Source: an uncultured Selenomonas sp.
GTDB lineage: Bacteria > Bacillota > Negativicutes > Selenomonadales > Selenomonadaceae
NCBI GenBank assembly: GCA_905373085.1
Contig: CAJPRR010000124.1
Span: 1-6,612 of the forward strand
Direction: 5' to 3'
DNA: 6,612 nucleotides
Of this stretch, positions 1-5,755 are shown one piece after another. A program made the position numbers and the translations under genes. Within the stretch, counting starts at the first letter, position 1, and each line of letters starts with the position of its first letter. A model generated the notes under the pieces. It was not told the origin of the DNA. It did not search any database and was given only the letters and a program-made list of their open reading frames with translations.

Positions 1-112
1 GTCACATGTGATCTCATACCGCTTGCGGTATTGAAACGACAGACGATAACGGCGGTAAGAACGATGATACCTTCCGTCGCATGTGACCTCATACCCTCAC
101 GTAATGAAGTAT
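1..112 (+). CRISPR. Trailing end of a CRISPR array (partial, cut by window edge)
   Basis: Positions 1-37 look like a complete repeat. It begins GTCACATGTG, carries a perfect 7-bp hairpin with a TT loop (16-22 pairing with 25-31, ATACCGC/GCGGTAT), and ends ATTGAAAC, the 8-nt form typical of crRNA 5' handles. A 38-nt unique segment (38-75) follows. A second copy then starts at 76: its first 20 bases match the first copy at 18 positions, but after 95 it decays and loses the hairpin. A decayed last repeat is normal at the leader-distal end, so the array and its leader should lie to the left of base 1. No cas gene is in the window. Only one intact repeat is visible, so type cannot be assigned. The alternative is an unrelated 75-bp-spaced direct repeat. 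Confidence 0.62.
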
Positions 113-132
113 ATCCGTTGAACATGAATCCG

Positions 133-176
133 AAAAAAGCGATCCGCCAACTCAAAAGAGTTTGCGGATCGCTTTT
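133..176 (-). terminator. Rho-independent terminator after nrdG
   Basis: A long hairpin: 135-147 pairs with 164-176 (AAAAGCGATCCGC against GCGGATCGCTTTT), followed after one C/T mismatch by 149-153 pairing with 158-162, with an AAAA loop. Read on the minus strand it ends in a run of six T (complement of 133-138), which suits the end of the nrdD-nrdG transcript 35 bases after the nrdG stop. It also has four T on the plus side, so it could stop CRISPR-array transcripts arriving from the left as well. Confidence 0.85.
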
Positions 177-210
177 CTATATAGAGACGTGTTATTTCAC
201 AGCCGCTTTT

Positions 211-723
211 TTATTGCTTGATACCATTCTTCCACAGGACGATCTCCTGTCTCTCGCGCGTCTTCTTCATGTCGATCACGCGCTGATTGCGGCTGCCGCG
301 AAAGGCGAGCGTGAGGTCGCGCTCCGACTCTTCGTATGCACCGTCAACGAGGACGTCGATCTCGCCGAGCAGAGCGTCTATCGCGCCCTCCCTCTTCTGC
401 TGCAGGTCTTCGAGCGTATACCCTGTATACGCCCAGACGTCCATGCCGTGCGCGTGCACCTCATGTGCGAGGGAAGCGAGCGGCGCGGCCTGGCAGAACG
501 GTTCGCCGCCCGAGAGCGTCACGCCTGTCAGCAGAGGATTGCCGAGCACGTCCTTGAGAATCGTCCTCGTATCCATCTCCAAGCCGCCCGCGAAGTCGTG
601 CGTCTTGGGATTCTGGCAGCCCGGACAATGGTGCGGGCAGCCCTGCGTGAAGATCGTGTAGCGGATTCCCGCCCCGTCGACGATGGAATCCGATACCGTT
701 CCTGCGAGCTTAACCGATGCCAT
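211..723 (-). CDS. nrdG: Anaerobic ribonucleoside-triphosphate reductase activating protein (radical SAM)
   Basis: NrdG uses a [4Fe-4S] cluster and S-adenosylmethionine to create the glycyl radical on NrdD, making the cytosolic class III ribonucleotide reductase active. The protein is 170 residues with the start chosen here, a normal length for the family. The radical-SAM cluster motif CPHHCPGC has its cysteines at 29, 33 and 36 (CX3CX2C), directly after the family-typical stretch VDGAGIRYTIFTQGC. The SAM-contacting SGGEP motif is at about 71-75. An ATG five codons upstream (738) is in frame and equally possible. I prefer 723 because residues from MASVKLAG onward match the usual NrdG amino end. 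Neither start has a strong ribosome site, and the gene overlaps the end of nrdD by 14 bases, which suggests translational coupling. The open frame continues upstream to 936 only as a shadow of nrdD. Confidence 0.95.
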   Translation of the reverse strand: MASVKLAGTVSDSIVDGAGIRYTIFTQGCPHHCPGCQNPKTHDFAGGLEMDTRTILKDVLGNPLLTGVTLSGGEPFCQAAPLASLAHEVHAHGMDVWAYTGYTLEDLQQKREGAIDALLGEIDVLVDGAYEESERDLTLAFRGSRNQRVIDMKKTRERQEIVLWKNGIKQ

Positions 724-3046
724 GCTTGACCCGGTCATGCTCTTCGGCACGCTTCGCGTTGTTCCAACGGTCGATCGTGCCGACGAGATACCCCGTGATG
801 CGCCGGATGCGCTCGAAGGGGCGGCCGTTCTCCTTTCTGCCGCAGCGCGGGCAGATGTTGTCGATGATACCATTGTAGCCGCAGACGGGGTCGCGATCGA
901 CGGGATGGTTGACCGAGCCGTAGCCGATGCCCGCATCGTGCATGTAGCGCACGATCGCCTCGAAGGCCTGGAGATTCTTCGACGGATCGCCGTCCATCTC
1001 GATGTAGCTGATGTGTCCGGCGTTCGTCAGCGCATGGTACGGCGCTTCGAGGCGGATCTTCTTCGCCGCCTCAATCGGGCAGTAGACGGGCACGTGGAAG
1101 CTGTTCGTATAGTAGTCGCGATCCGTGACGCCCTCGATTTCACCGAACTTCTTGCGGTCGAGGCGCACGAAGCGTCCCGACAGTCCCTCGGCGGGCGTCG
1201 CAAGCAGCGTGAAGTTCAGCCCCGTGCGCTTCGCCTCCTCGTCCATGCGACGGCGCATGTGCCCGACGATGGCAAGCCCCAGAGCCTGCGCTTCCTCCGA
1301 CTCGCCCTGATGCTTGCCGATGAGCGCTTTCAGGCACTCGGCGAGGCCGATGAAGCCCATCGAGAGCGTGCCGTGCTTCAAGACCTCGGCGATCTCATCA
1401 TCGGGACCGATCTTCTCCGAGTCGATCCACACGCGCTGTCCCATGAGGAACGGATAGTTCCTGCCCTTTTTCGCGCACTGGATCTTGAAGCGGTGCAGGA
1501 GCTGGCGGATGACAAGCTCCGTGAGGCTGTCCAGCTCGCGGTAGAAGGCGTCCAAGTCGCCCTTGGCGAGAAGCGCGAGGCGCGGCAGGTTGATGCTCGT
1601 GAACGAGAGGTTGCCGCGGCCGCATGTGACCTCGCGCTCGGGATCGTGCACGTTGCCCATGACGCGCGTGCGGCATCCCATATAGGCGACCTCCGTGTTG
1701 TAGTCGTCGGGCTTGTAATACTGGAGGTTGAACGGCGCGTCGAGGAAGCTGAAGTTCGGGAACAGGCGCTTCGCCGACGTCTCCATCGCGAGGCGGAAGA
1801 GGTCGTAGTTCGGCTCGCCCTCGTTGTAGTTCACGCCCTCCTTGACCTTGAAGATCTGCACGGGGAAGATCGGCGTCTCGCCGTTTCCGAGGCCTTCCTG
1901 CGTCGCGAGCAGGAGGTTCTTCATGACCATGCGGCCTTCGGGCGACGTGTCCGTGCCGTAGTTGATCGAGCTGAACGGCACCTGTGCGCCCGCGCGCGAG
2001 TTCATCGTGTTGAGGTTGTGAATGAGCGCCTCCATCGCCTGGAATGTCGCGTTGTCCGTCGCGTCGAGCGCCGCCTCGTAGGCGTAGTCATGCGCCCGCG
2101 CCGCAAGCTTTTCGGAGATTTCCTCGTAGCCGCACGCCTTCTGGTGCGCAGGCAGAAAGTCGACGAGCGCCGCCTTGTAGACGTCCGCGCCGCCGATCGT
2201 GACGCCCAAGGGCAGCAGCGAGCGGCGGATCTCCTTGGCCATGAGCTTCGCGTCGTCCTGCTTCATGCCGAGCGTGATGGCGAAGAAGTTCGCGATCTCC
2301 TTGAAGTAAAGCTTGCGGAAGGTCTTCCTTACGCCCGGCGCCATCGAATAGTCAAAGTTCGGTATCGCCTGACCGCCGTGCATCTCGTTTTGGTTCGCCT
2401 GAATGGCGATGCAGCCGAGCGCGGCATAGGAGCGGATGTCGTTTGGTTCGCGCAGGTAGCCGTGCCCCGTCGAGAAGCCGTCCTTGAAGAGCTTCAAAAG
2501 GTCGATCTGGCAGCACGTTTCCGTCAGCATGTAGAAATCCTTGTCGTGGATATGGATGTCGCCGTCGATGTGCGCCGCCGCGATATCCTTCGGCAGAATA
2601 TGATGGTCGATGAAGTACTTCGACCCTTCCGAGCCGTACTTGAGCATTGTGCCCATCGCCGTATCGGCGTCGATGTTCGCGTTCTCGCGCTTGATGTCGG
2701 CGTCCTTGGCGCGCTTGAAGGTCAGCTCGTTGTAGATGTCCATGAGGTCGCCCTCGGCATCGCGGATCTTCGCATGTTCCGCGCGATAGAGGATGTACGC
2801 CTTCGCCGTCGAGGCGAAATTGTTCTTGATGAGCGCCTTTTCCACAGCGTCCTGAATGAACTCGACGGCGGGCGTCTCCTCCCCTTCGATGCGGTGAATG
2901 ACGCTCTTCGTGAGCTTTTCGAGCTGATGCCGGGAAAACGTCTCGTCGATGGATTCGAGATTCGCCTTGCGGATGGCATCGGCAATCTTCTCAGCGTCAA
3001 ACGGCACGATCTGTCCCGTGCGCTTCTGGATGTTTTTTATCGTCAT
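710..3046 (-). CDS. nrdD: Anaerobic (class III) ribonucleoside-triphosphate reductase
   Basis: NrdD reduces ribonucleoside triphosphates to dNTPs under anaerobic conditions, using a glycyl radical installed by NrdG. The 778-residue length fits the family. An ATP-cone allosteric domain occupies about residues 1-95 (GQIVPFDAEKIADAIRKA). The catalytic barrel shows DGDIHIHD (161-168), a CC pair at 178-179 as the likely first active cysteine, and NEMHGGQ (220-226). MGC at 456-458 with N479 reproduces the Met-X-Cys and Cys+21=Asn spacing of phage T4 NrdD (M288, C290, N311). The carboxyl end has a zinc-ribbon-like segment (C722, C732, C735) and the glycyl-radical loop RRITGYLVG, with G752 as the predicted radical site. 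The ATG at 3046 has AAGGA eight bases upstream (3055-3059). The gene has its own promoter with NrdR-type and DnaA-type sites and leads into nrdG. Confidence 0.97.
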   Translation of the reverse strand: MTIKNIQKRTGQIVPFDAEKIADAIRKANLESIDETFSRHQLEKLTKSVIHRIEGEETPAVEFIQDAVEKALIKNNFASTAKAYILYRAEHAKIRDAEGDLMDIYNELTFKRAKDADIKRENANIDADTAMGTMLKYGSEGSKYFIDHHILPKDIAAAHIDGDIHIHDKDFYMLTETCCQIDLLKLFKDGFSTGHGYLREPNDIRSYAALGCIAIQANQNEMHGGQAIPNFDYSMAPGVRKTFRKLYFKEIANFFAITLGMKQDDAKLMAKEIRRSLLPLGVTIGGADVYKAALVDFLPAHQKACGYEEISEKLAARAHDYAYEAALDATDNATFQAMEALIHNLNTMNSRAGAQVPFSSINYGTDTSPEGRMVMKNLLLATQEGLGNGETPIFPVQIFKVKEGVNYNEGEPNYDLFRLAMETSAKRLFPNFSFLDAPFNLQYYKPDDYNTEVAYMGCRTRVMGNVHDPEREVTCGRGNLSFTSINLPRLALLAKGDLDAFYRELDSLTELVIRQLLHRFKIQCAKKGRNYPFLMGQRVWIDSEKIGPDDEIAEVLKHGTLSMGFIGLAECLKALIGKHQGESEEAQALGLAIVGHMRRRMDEEAKRTGLNFTLLATPAEGLSGRFVRLDRKKFGEIEGVTDRDYYTNSFHVPVYCPIEAAKKIRLEAPYHALTNAGHISYIEMDGDPSKNLQAFEAIVRYMHDAGIGYGSVNHPVDRDPVCGYNGIIDNICPRCGRKENGRPFERIRRITGYLVGTIDRWNNAKRAEEHDRVKHGIG

Positions 3047-3054
3047 GGCTCATG

Positions 3055-3062
3055 TCCTTCCC
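3055..3062 (-). promoter_or_regulatory. nrdD ribosome binding site
   Basis: On the minus strand this reads GGGAAGGA, with AAGGA ending eight bases before the nrdD ATG. An out-of-frame ATG at 3054 lies between the two, so the spacing and the protein match together decide the start at 3046. Confidence 0.75.
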
Positions 3063-3083
3063 TTGTATTCTTGGTGCTGTTTG

Positions 3084-3112
3084 ATTATACAAGATGTAGG
3101 CCAACCAGTCAA
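3084..3112 (-). promoter_or_regulatory. Sigma-A promoter of nrdD-nrdG
   Basis: Read on the minus strand, TTGACT (3112-3107) is followed by a 17-base spacer and a perfect TATAAT (3089-3084). The predicted start of transcription is near 3077, giving a leader of about 30 bases before nrdD. The promoter lies just downstream of the terminator of the preceding gene, so nrdD-nrdG should be an independent unit. It is sandwiched between two NrdR-box-like elements. Confidence 0.88.
3087..3102 (-). promoter_or_regulatory. Putative NrdR box, promoter-proximal
   Basis: This 16-base element matches the known NrdR consensus ACACWATATWTWGTGT at about 10 of 16 positions in the plus orientation (the consensus is palindromic). 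It overlaps the -10 hexamer and the spacer of the nrdD promoter. It is weak alone, but it sits exactly 32 bp from the stronger box at 3119, and pairs about three helical turns apart are the usual NrdR arrangement. Binding here would block RNA polymerase. Confidence 0.55.
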
Positions 3113-3118
3113 GAGACT

Positions 3119-3134
3119 AAACTACATATTGTGG
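3119..3134 (-). promoter_or_regulatory. Putative NrdR box, upstream
   Basis: The sequence AAACTACATATTGTGG (plus strand) matches the NrdR consensus ACACWATATWTWGTGT at 13 of 16 positions. It lies just upstream of the nrdD -35 element. NrdR is the ATP/dATP-sensing repressor of ribonucleotide reductase genes, so the site and the gene it precedes agree. Its own gene is not in this window. Confidence 0.72.
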
Positions 3135-3135
3135 T

Positions 3136-3166
3136 TTATCCACAGAAAAAGCGCCCTTTATCCACA
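3136..3166 (+). promoter_or_regulatory. Two consensus DnaA boxes upstream of nrdD
   Basis: TTATCCACA occurs exactly at 3136-3144 and again at 3158-3166, both in plus orientation, 22 bp apart or about two helical turns. The first abuts the upstream NrdR-box-like site and lies about 24 bases before the nrdD -35 element. The second lies in the loop and inner stem of the terminator hairpin. DnaA is the replication initiator and is known to act as a transcription factor at some ribonucleotide reductase promoters, such as E. coli nrdAB. A role here is inferred from sequence only. Confidence 0.7.
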
Positions 3167-3183
3167 GGGGAAAAGGGCGCTTT
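3146..3183 (-). terminator. Rho-independent terminator after the MscS-family gene
   Basis: A perfect 12-bp stem, 3148-3159 pairing with 3172-3183 (AAAGCGCCCTTT/AAAGGGCGCTTT), has a 12-base loop. On the minus strand it is followed by TTTTT (complement of 3146-3150). It lies 67 bases after the channel-gene stop and just before the nrdD promoter region. The loop carries part of a consensus DnaA box. Confidence 0.85.
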
Positions 3184-3233
3184 CCGCAAGATTTTCAAGG
3201 CTTTCGGCGCGGCGAAAGATTTTTCAAAAAAAG

Positions 3234-3242
3234 TTATGCACA
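3234..3242 (+). promoter_or_regulatory. Variant DnaA box
   Basis: TTATGCACA fits the relaxed DnaA consensus TTATNCACA, in the same orientation as the two exact boxes at 3136 and 3158. It lies eight bases beyond the stop codon of the channel gene. It would be unremarkable alone; its interest is in belonging to a cluster. Confidence 0.5.
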
Positions 3243-3250
3243 GGCAGAAG

Positions 3251-4306
3251 CTACTCCTTCGCCTGCACGATCGTGCGCATGGGGAACGGGATGTCGATGC
3301 CCTCCTCGCGGTAGCGGCGCGTCAAGGCCTTGATGAACTCATGCTTCAACAGGAACTGGTTGACGAAGCTGCTCGTGCGCAGCACGACGTCAAACTCGAT
3401 GGCGGAGTCGCCGAAGGTGTGGAAGCGCACGACGGGATCGCTCTCGACGCCATGGTCGAACGCCGCCATGACCTCGTCCGCCACCTCAAGGGTCACGCGC
3501 TCCACCTCGTCGAGGTCGCTCGCATAGCTGACGCCAACGGGAATGGAGACGGAAATTTCCTGCGCGGGCATATTGTAGTTCGTGAGGACGGACGATGCGA
3601 GCTTCTGGTTCGGCACGATGATCGTGTTGCCGCCCAAGGTCTGCACCGTCGTGAAGCGGAAGTTGATGTCGGCGACCTTTCCCTCCTCGCCCGCCGAGAT
3701 GCGCACATAGTCGCCGATGCGGATCTGGCGCGAGAGGATGAGCTGCAGGCCCGAGAAGATGTTCGACAGCGTCTCCTGCATACCGAGGGCGAGAGCCGCG
3801 CCGCCGACGCCCATCGCCGTGAGGATCGGCGCGACGGAGATGCCCGCGTACTGCAGGACGACGAGCACGCCCATGGCGTAGATGACGCCCGAAAGAATCG
3901 AGGACAGGAGCGTCGTCTTCGGCAGAGCCGCGCCGCTCGTGCGCGTCTTCATCTCGATGAATCCCGTGATCGTGCGCGAGGCGACGCGCGTCAACGTGAA
4001 GACGATGATGCCGAAGAGGATGTAGGAGAGGAACTGCGCGATCGTCGGGAAAACGTCGATGGTCTTGATCGACCAGTAGACGCCGACGCCCAAGCACCAC
4101 GAGACGGGCACACCGCGCAGCGCATGAATGAAGATCGACCACGCCGTATCCTCGCCGACCGTGATCCTCTCGCGAATCTGGCGGTCGATAAGCTTGTTGA
4201 GGAATATGCCGGCCGCCAGCGCCGCGAGCATGATGCACGCAGGCATGAGCAGGAAATCGGTCATCTCATGCCATGTCAGCTCCTGAAGTTTCATGAAAAA
4301 GGACAA
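3251..4306 (-). CDS. MscS-family mechanosensitive ion channel
   Basis: This membrane protein is expected to open under membrane tension and release solutes during osmotic downshock. Read from the TTG at 4306 it has 351 residues. Hydrophobic segments lie at about 17-36, 57-80, 90-113 and 134-155. The pore-lining helix at about 157-190 carries the family signature GVGGAALALGMQETLSNIFS (167-185). The cytoplasmic beta domain follows (IRIGDYVRI at 196-203, VPNQKL at 231-236), then an alpha/beta carboxyl domain ending PFPMRTIVQAKE. E. coli MscS is shorter (286 residues, three membrane helices), so this is an extended relative. The ATG at 4294 would give 347 residues but has no ribosome site at usable distance, whereas AGGAGG sits seven bases before the TTG. 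It ends in its own terminator, and the spacer behind csoR shows no clear promoter. Confidence 0.9.
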   Translation of the reverse strand: MSFFMKLQELTWHEMTDFLLMPACIMLAALAAGIFLNKLIDRQIRERITVGEDTAWSIFIHALRGVPVSWCLGVGVYWSIKTIDVFPTIAQFLSYILFGIIVFTLTRVASRTITGFIEMKTRTSGAALPKTTLLSSILSGVIYAMGVLVVLQYAGISVAPILTAMGVGGAALALGMQETLSNIFSGLQLILSRQIRIGDYVRISAGEEGKVADINFRFTTVQTLGGNTIIVPNQKLASSVLTNYNMPAQEISVSIPVGVSYASDLDEVERVTLEVADEVMAAFDHGVESDPVVRFHTFGDSAIEFDVVLRTSSFVNQFLLKHEFIKALTRRYREEGIDIPFPMRTIVQAKE

Positions 4307-4313
4307 AATCTCT

Positions 4314-4319
4314 CCTCCT
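4314..4319 (-). promoter_or_regulatory. Strong ribosome binding site pointing to a TTG start
   Basis: AGGAGG on the minus strand is seven bases from the TTG at 4306-4304 but 19 bases from the first ATG at 4294. Good spacing to the TTG is the reason for choosing the non-ATG start of the channel gene. A consensus DnaA box begins only seven bases upstream. Confidence 0.7.
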
Positions 4320-4325
4320 CTAGCA

Positions 4326-4431
4326 TGTGGATAAGTCGGGCAGGAAAAGCGTCGGCACGGCAAGCCATGCAGGGCTTATCCCCAAAAATCTGTGGATAAC
4401 TGTGAAAAACACGTGTTTTCCTTGTGGATAA
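4326..4431. promoter_or_regulatory. Cluster of DnaA boxes between csoR and the channel gene
   Basis: Three exact consensus boxes read TGTGGATAA on the plus strand at 4326-4334, 4391-4399 and 4423-4431, so their TTATCCACA form is on the minus strand. A one-mismatch box, TTATCCCCA, lies at 4376-4384 in the opposite orientation. The last two exact boxes are 32 bp apart and flank a 14-base palindrome. By base arithmetic an exact 9-mer on either strand is expected about once per 131 kb, so three in 106 bases is far from chance. The function is open: a DnaA-titrating site, regulation of neighbours, or part of an origin-like locus. No dnaA or dnaN gene is visible to support a canonical origin. Confidence 0.72.
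4406..4419. repeat. Perfect 14-base palindrome AAAACACGTGTTTT
   Basis: The inverted repeat has its centre at 4412/4413, within the 23 bases between two exact DnaA boxes. On the minus strand it is followed by one further T before C, so it might act as a weak terminator for csoR. With no unpaired loop beyond the central bases and few GC pairs, a protein-binding dyad is at least as likely. No better terminator for csoR was found between 4320 and 4467. Confidence 0.5.
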
Positions 4432-4467
4432 CGGCCGGCGGGCTGCCTTTTTGCCGCGCACCGCCCT

Positions 4468-4743
4468 TCAGCCCATATTGGCAAAGCGCTCGACCGCCTT
4501 GGTGAATTTCTCGACGGTCTTTTCTGCGTCGCCATGAGCGATGCCGTCCTTCACGCAGTGCTGGATGTGGCCTTCGAGCACGATCTGGCCGCACTTGTGC
4601 AGCGCTGCCTTCGCCGCATTGATCTGCGAGAGAAGATCCTCGCACGGGATGTCTTCCTCGACCATGCGATCGAGCGCCTCGACTTGTCCGCGAATCTTTC
4701 TGAGCCTGCGGTGCAGGTTCGCCATGTCCATGCATTGACGCAT
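4468..4743 (-). CDS. csoR: CsoR/FrmR-family metal-sensing transcriptional repressor
   Basis: This is a small all-helical DNA-binding repressor of the DUF156 family, 91 residues, the normal size. Members release DNA when they bind a metal ion or react with an inducer. C34, H59 and C63 reproduce the spacing of the Cu(I) ligands of Mycobacterium tuberculosis CsoR (C36, H61, C65), which favours copper sensing over the nickel (RcnR) or formaldehyde (FrmR) branches. Two further cysteines, C4 and C51, lie outside that set. The family-typical HRRLRKIRGQVEALDRM stretch (11-27) supports the call. The ATG at 4743 has GGAGGG five bases upstream; in-frame ATGs at codons 5 and 7 are less well placed. It follows the dehydrogenase stop by 11 bases, with its ribosome site in that gap, so the two are probably one operon. 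The target cannot be read from the window. Confidence 0.9.
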   Translation of the reverse strand: MRQCMDMANLHRRLRKIRGQVEALDRMVEEDIPCEDLLSQINAAKAALHKCGQIVLEGHIQHCVKDGIAHGDAEKTVEKFTKAVERFANMG

Positions 4744-4754
4744 CGTATCCCTCC

Positions 4755-5708
4755 TCAGTCCTTGTAGCCCGTCGTGCGATCGACGAGGTTTTCGAGCGGC
4801 ACGCCCCGCATGAAAGCGGCGAGATTCCGCGCAGCAATCTGGACGATCTTGTCCTGCGTCGCGCTCAGGTGATCATCGCCCGAGATGTGCGGCGTGATAT
4901 AGACATTCGGCGTATGCCAGAGCGCGTGATCGGCGGGCAGAGGCTCGGGATCTGTGACGTCAAGCGCCGCGCCCGCGAGACAGCCCTCTTTCATCGCCGC
5001 GATGAGGTCATCCGTAACGACGGCGTCGCCGCGCCCGATGTTCAGGAAGTAGGCGCCCTTCTTCATCGCGGCAAAGCGCTTCTTGTCGAAGACGCCCTTC
5101 GTCGCCGCCGTCCCCGGCAAGACCGATACGACGATATCAGCACGGGCAAGCAGGGAGTCGAGTCCGTCCATCGTCCCCATCTCGTCGATGCCGACGGGCT
5201 TCGCCCCCTCGCGGCGGCGCACGCCGATGACGTAAGCTCCGAGCGCCTTGACGCGACGTGCGAAAGCGCGTCCAATGTCGCCCGCGCCAAGGATCAGAAC
5301 CGTGGCGTCCTCGACGGAGGTGACGCGTCCTTCATCGCGCCAAATCCCTTTCCTCTGGTTGTCATAGTAGGGATAGAGCTTCTTCATCATCGCGAGGAGC
5401 TGTGCGAGCAGATGCTCGGAAAGCGCGAGGCCGTAAGCTCCCGTCGCATTCGTCAGCAGGACGTCCTCCTTGAGCACGCCCGCCTTGCAGTAAGCGTCCG
5501 CCCCCGCCGTATTGAGCTGCAGCCAGCGCAGCTTCTTCGCTGCAGGCAGCAGCTCCGTCGGCACGTTGCCGATGATGGCGTCAACATCGGCGAGGTCTTC
5601 TTTTCGCACCTTCTCAGCAGGCACGAAAAGAAGCTCCGCATCCGCCGCATTTCTTTGCAGCTGCTCCTTATGATGCTCCTTCGCTCCCAAGGCAATCAGA
5701 ATTTTCAT
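4755..5708 (-). CDS. D-2-hydroxyacid dehydrogenase (NAD(P)-dependent)
   Basis: This cytosolic oxidoreductase interconverts a 2-oxoacid and a D-2-hydroxyacid with a nicotinamide cofactor. The length of 317 residues is usual. The Rossmann motif GAGDIG is at 141-146. The catalytic triad of the family is visible: R226 in NIGRGDAV, E255 in DVTDPEPLP, and H274 in TPHISG. The substrate-loop segment NTAGADAY is at 66-73. After the second Rossmann strand the sequence reads GVRRREG (162-168), with arginines where NAD-specific members carry an acidic residue. This suggests NADP(H) preference, as in glyoxylate/hydroxypyruvate reductases of the GhrA type. The exact substrate cannot be told. The ATG at 5708 has AGGAGG five bases upstream (5714-5719). 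It is the first gene of a likely two-gene unit with csoR. Confidence 0.9.
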   Translation of the reverse strand: MKILIALGAKEHHKEQLQRNAADAELLFVPAEKVRKEDLADVDAIIGNVPTELLPAAKKLRWLQLNTAGADAYCKAGVLKEDVLLTNATGAYGLALSEHLLAQLLAMMKKLYPYYDNQRKGIWRDEGRVTSVEDATVLILGAGDIGRAFARRVKALGAYVIGVRRREGAKPVGIDEMGTMDGLDSLLARADIVVSVLPGTAATKGVFDKKRFAAMKKGAYFLNIGRGDAVVTDDLIAAMKEGCLAGAALDVTDPEPLPADHALWHTPNVYITPHISGDDHLSATQDKIVQIAARNLAAFMRGVPLENLVDRTTGYKD

Positions 5709-5746
5709 AGCTGCCTCCTTTGTCGCAGTTCAACGAATTCTTCTCC

Positions 5747-5755
5747 ATTATACCA
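5747..5755 (-). promoter_or_regulatory. Extended -10 promoter of the dehydrogenase-csoR unit
   Basis: On the minus strand TGGTATAAT gives a perfect -10 hexamer (5752-5747) with the TGn extension, 38 bases before the dehydrogenase ATG. No good -35 hexamer is seen 16-18 bases upstream, which the extended -10 can compensate. The near-palindrome ATACCATGGGAT (5750-5761) overlaps it and could be an operator. Confidence 0.65.

Noticed and set aside
31..729. A 232-codon plus-strand open frame from the CRISPR-like region into nrdG
   Set aside because: It crosses the CRISPR spacer, a terminator hairpin and the antisense of nrdG. Nothing in its translation resembles a known protein.
211..936. A longer NrdG of 241 residues
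   Set aside because: The extra 71 residues are low-complexity Ser/Ala/Arg, lie wholly inside nrdD in another frame, and precede the normal NrdG amino end.
3201..3218. A small hairpin (CTTTCG/CGAAAG) just after the channel gene stop, read as a terminator
   Set aside because: The T-rich run is on the plus-strand side only, which does not fit the minus-strand gene. The hairpin at 3146-3183 is much stronger and correctly oriented.
683..4399. A 1238-codon open frame on the plus strand opposite nrdD and the channel gene
   Set aside because: It is antisense to two well-recognised genes and crosses their intergenic regulatory region. Its translation is rich in Arg, Ala, Val, Asp and His repeats as expected from the reverse of GC-rich codons. 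It has no recognisable domain.
3136..4431. A canonical chromosome origin (oriC)
   Set aside because: DnaA boxes are abundant, but there is no dnaA, dnaN, rpmH or gidA neighbour and no long AT-rich unwinding stretch. Kept only as a possibility within the DnaA-box finding.
4440..4474. A GGGCTG/CAGCCC stem at the csoR stop as its terminator
   Set aside because: It is only 6 bp with a loop of over 20 bases, includes the stop codon, and has no T run after it on the minus strand.
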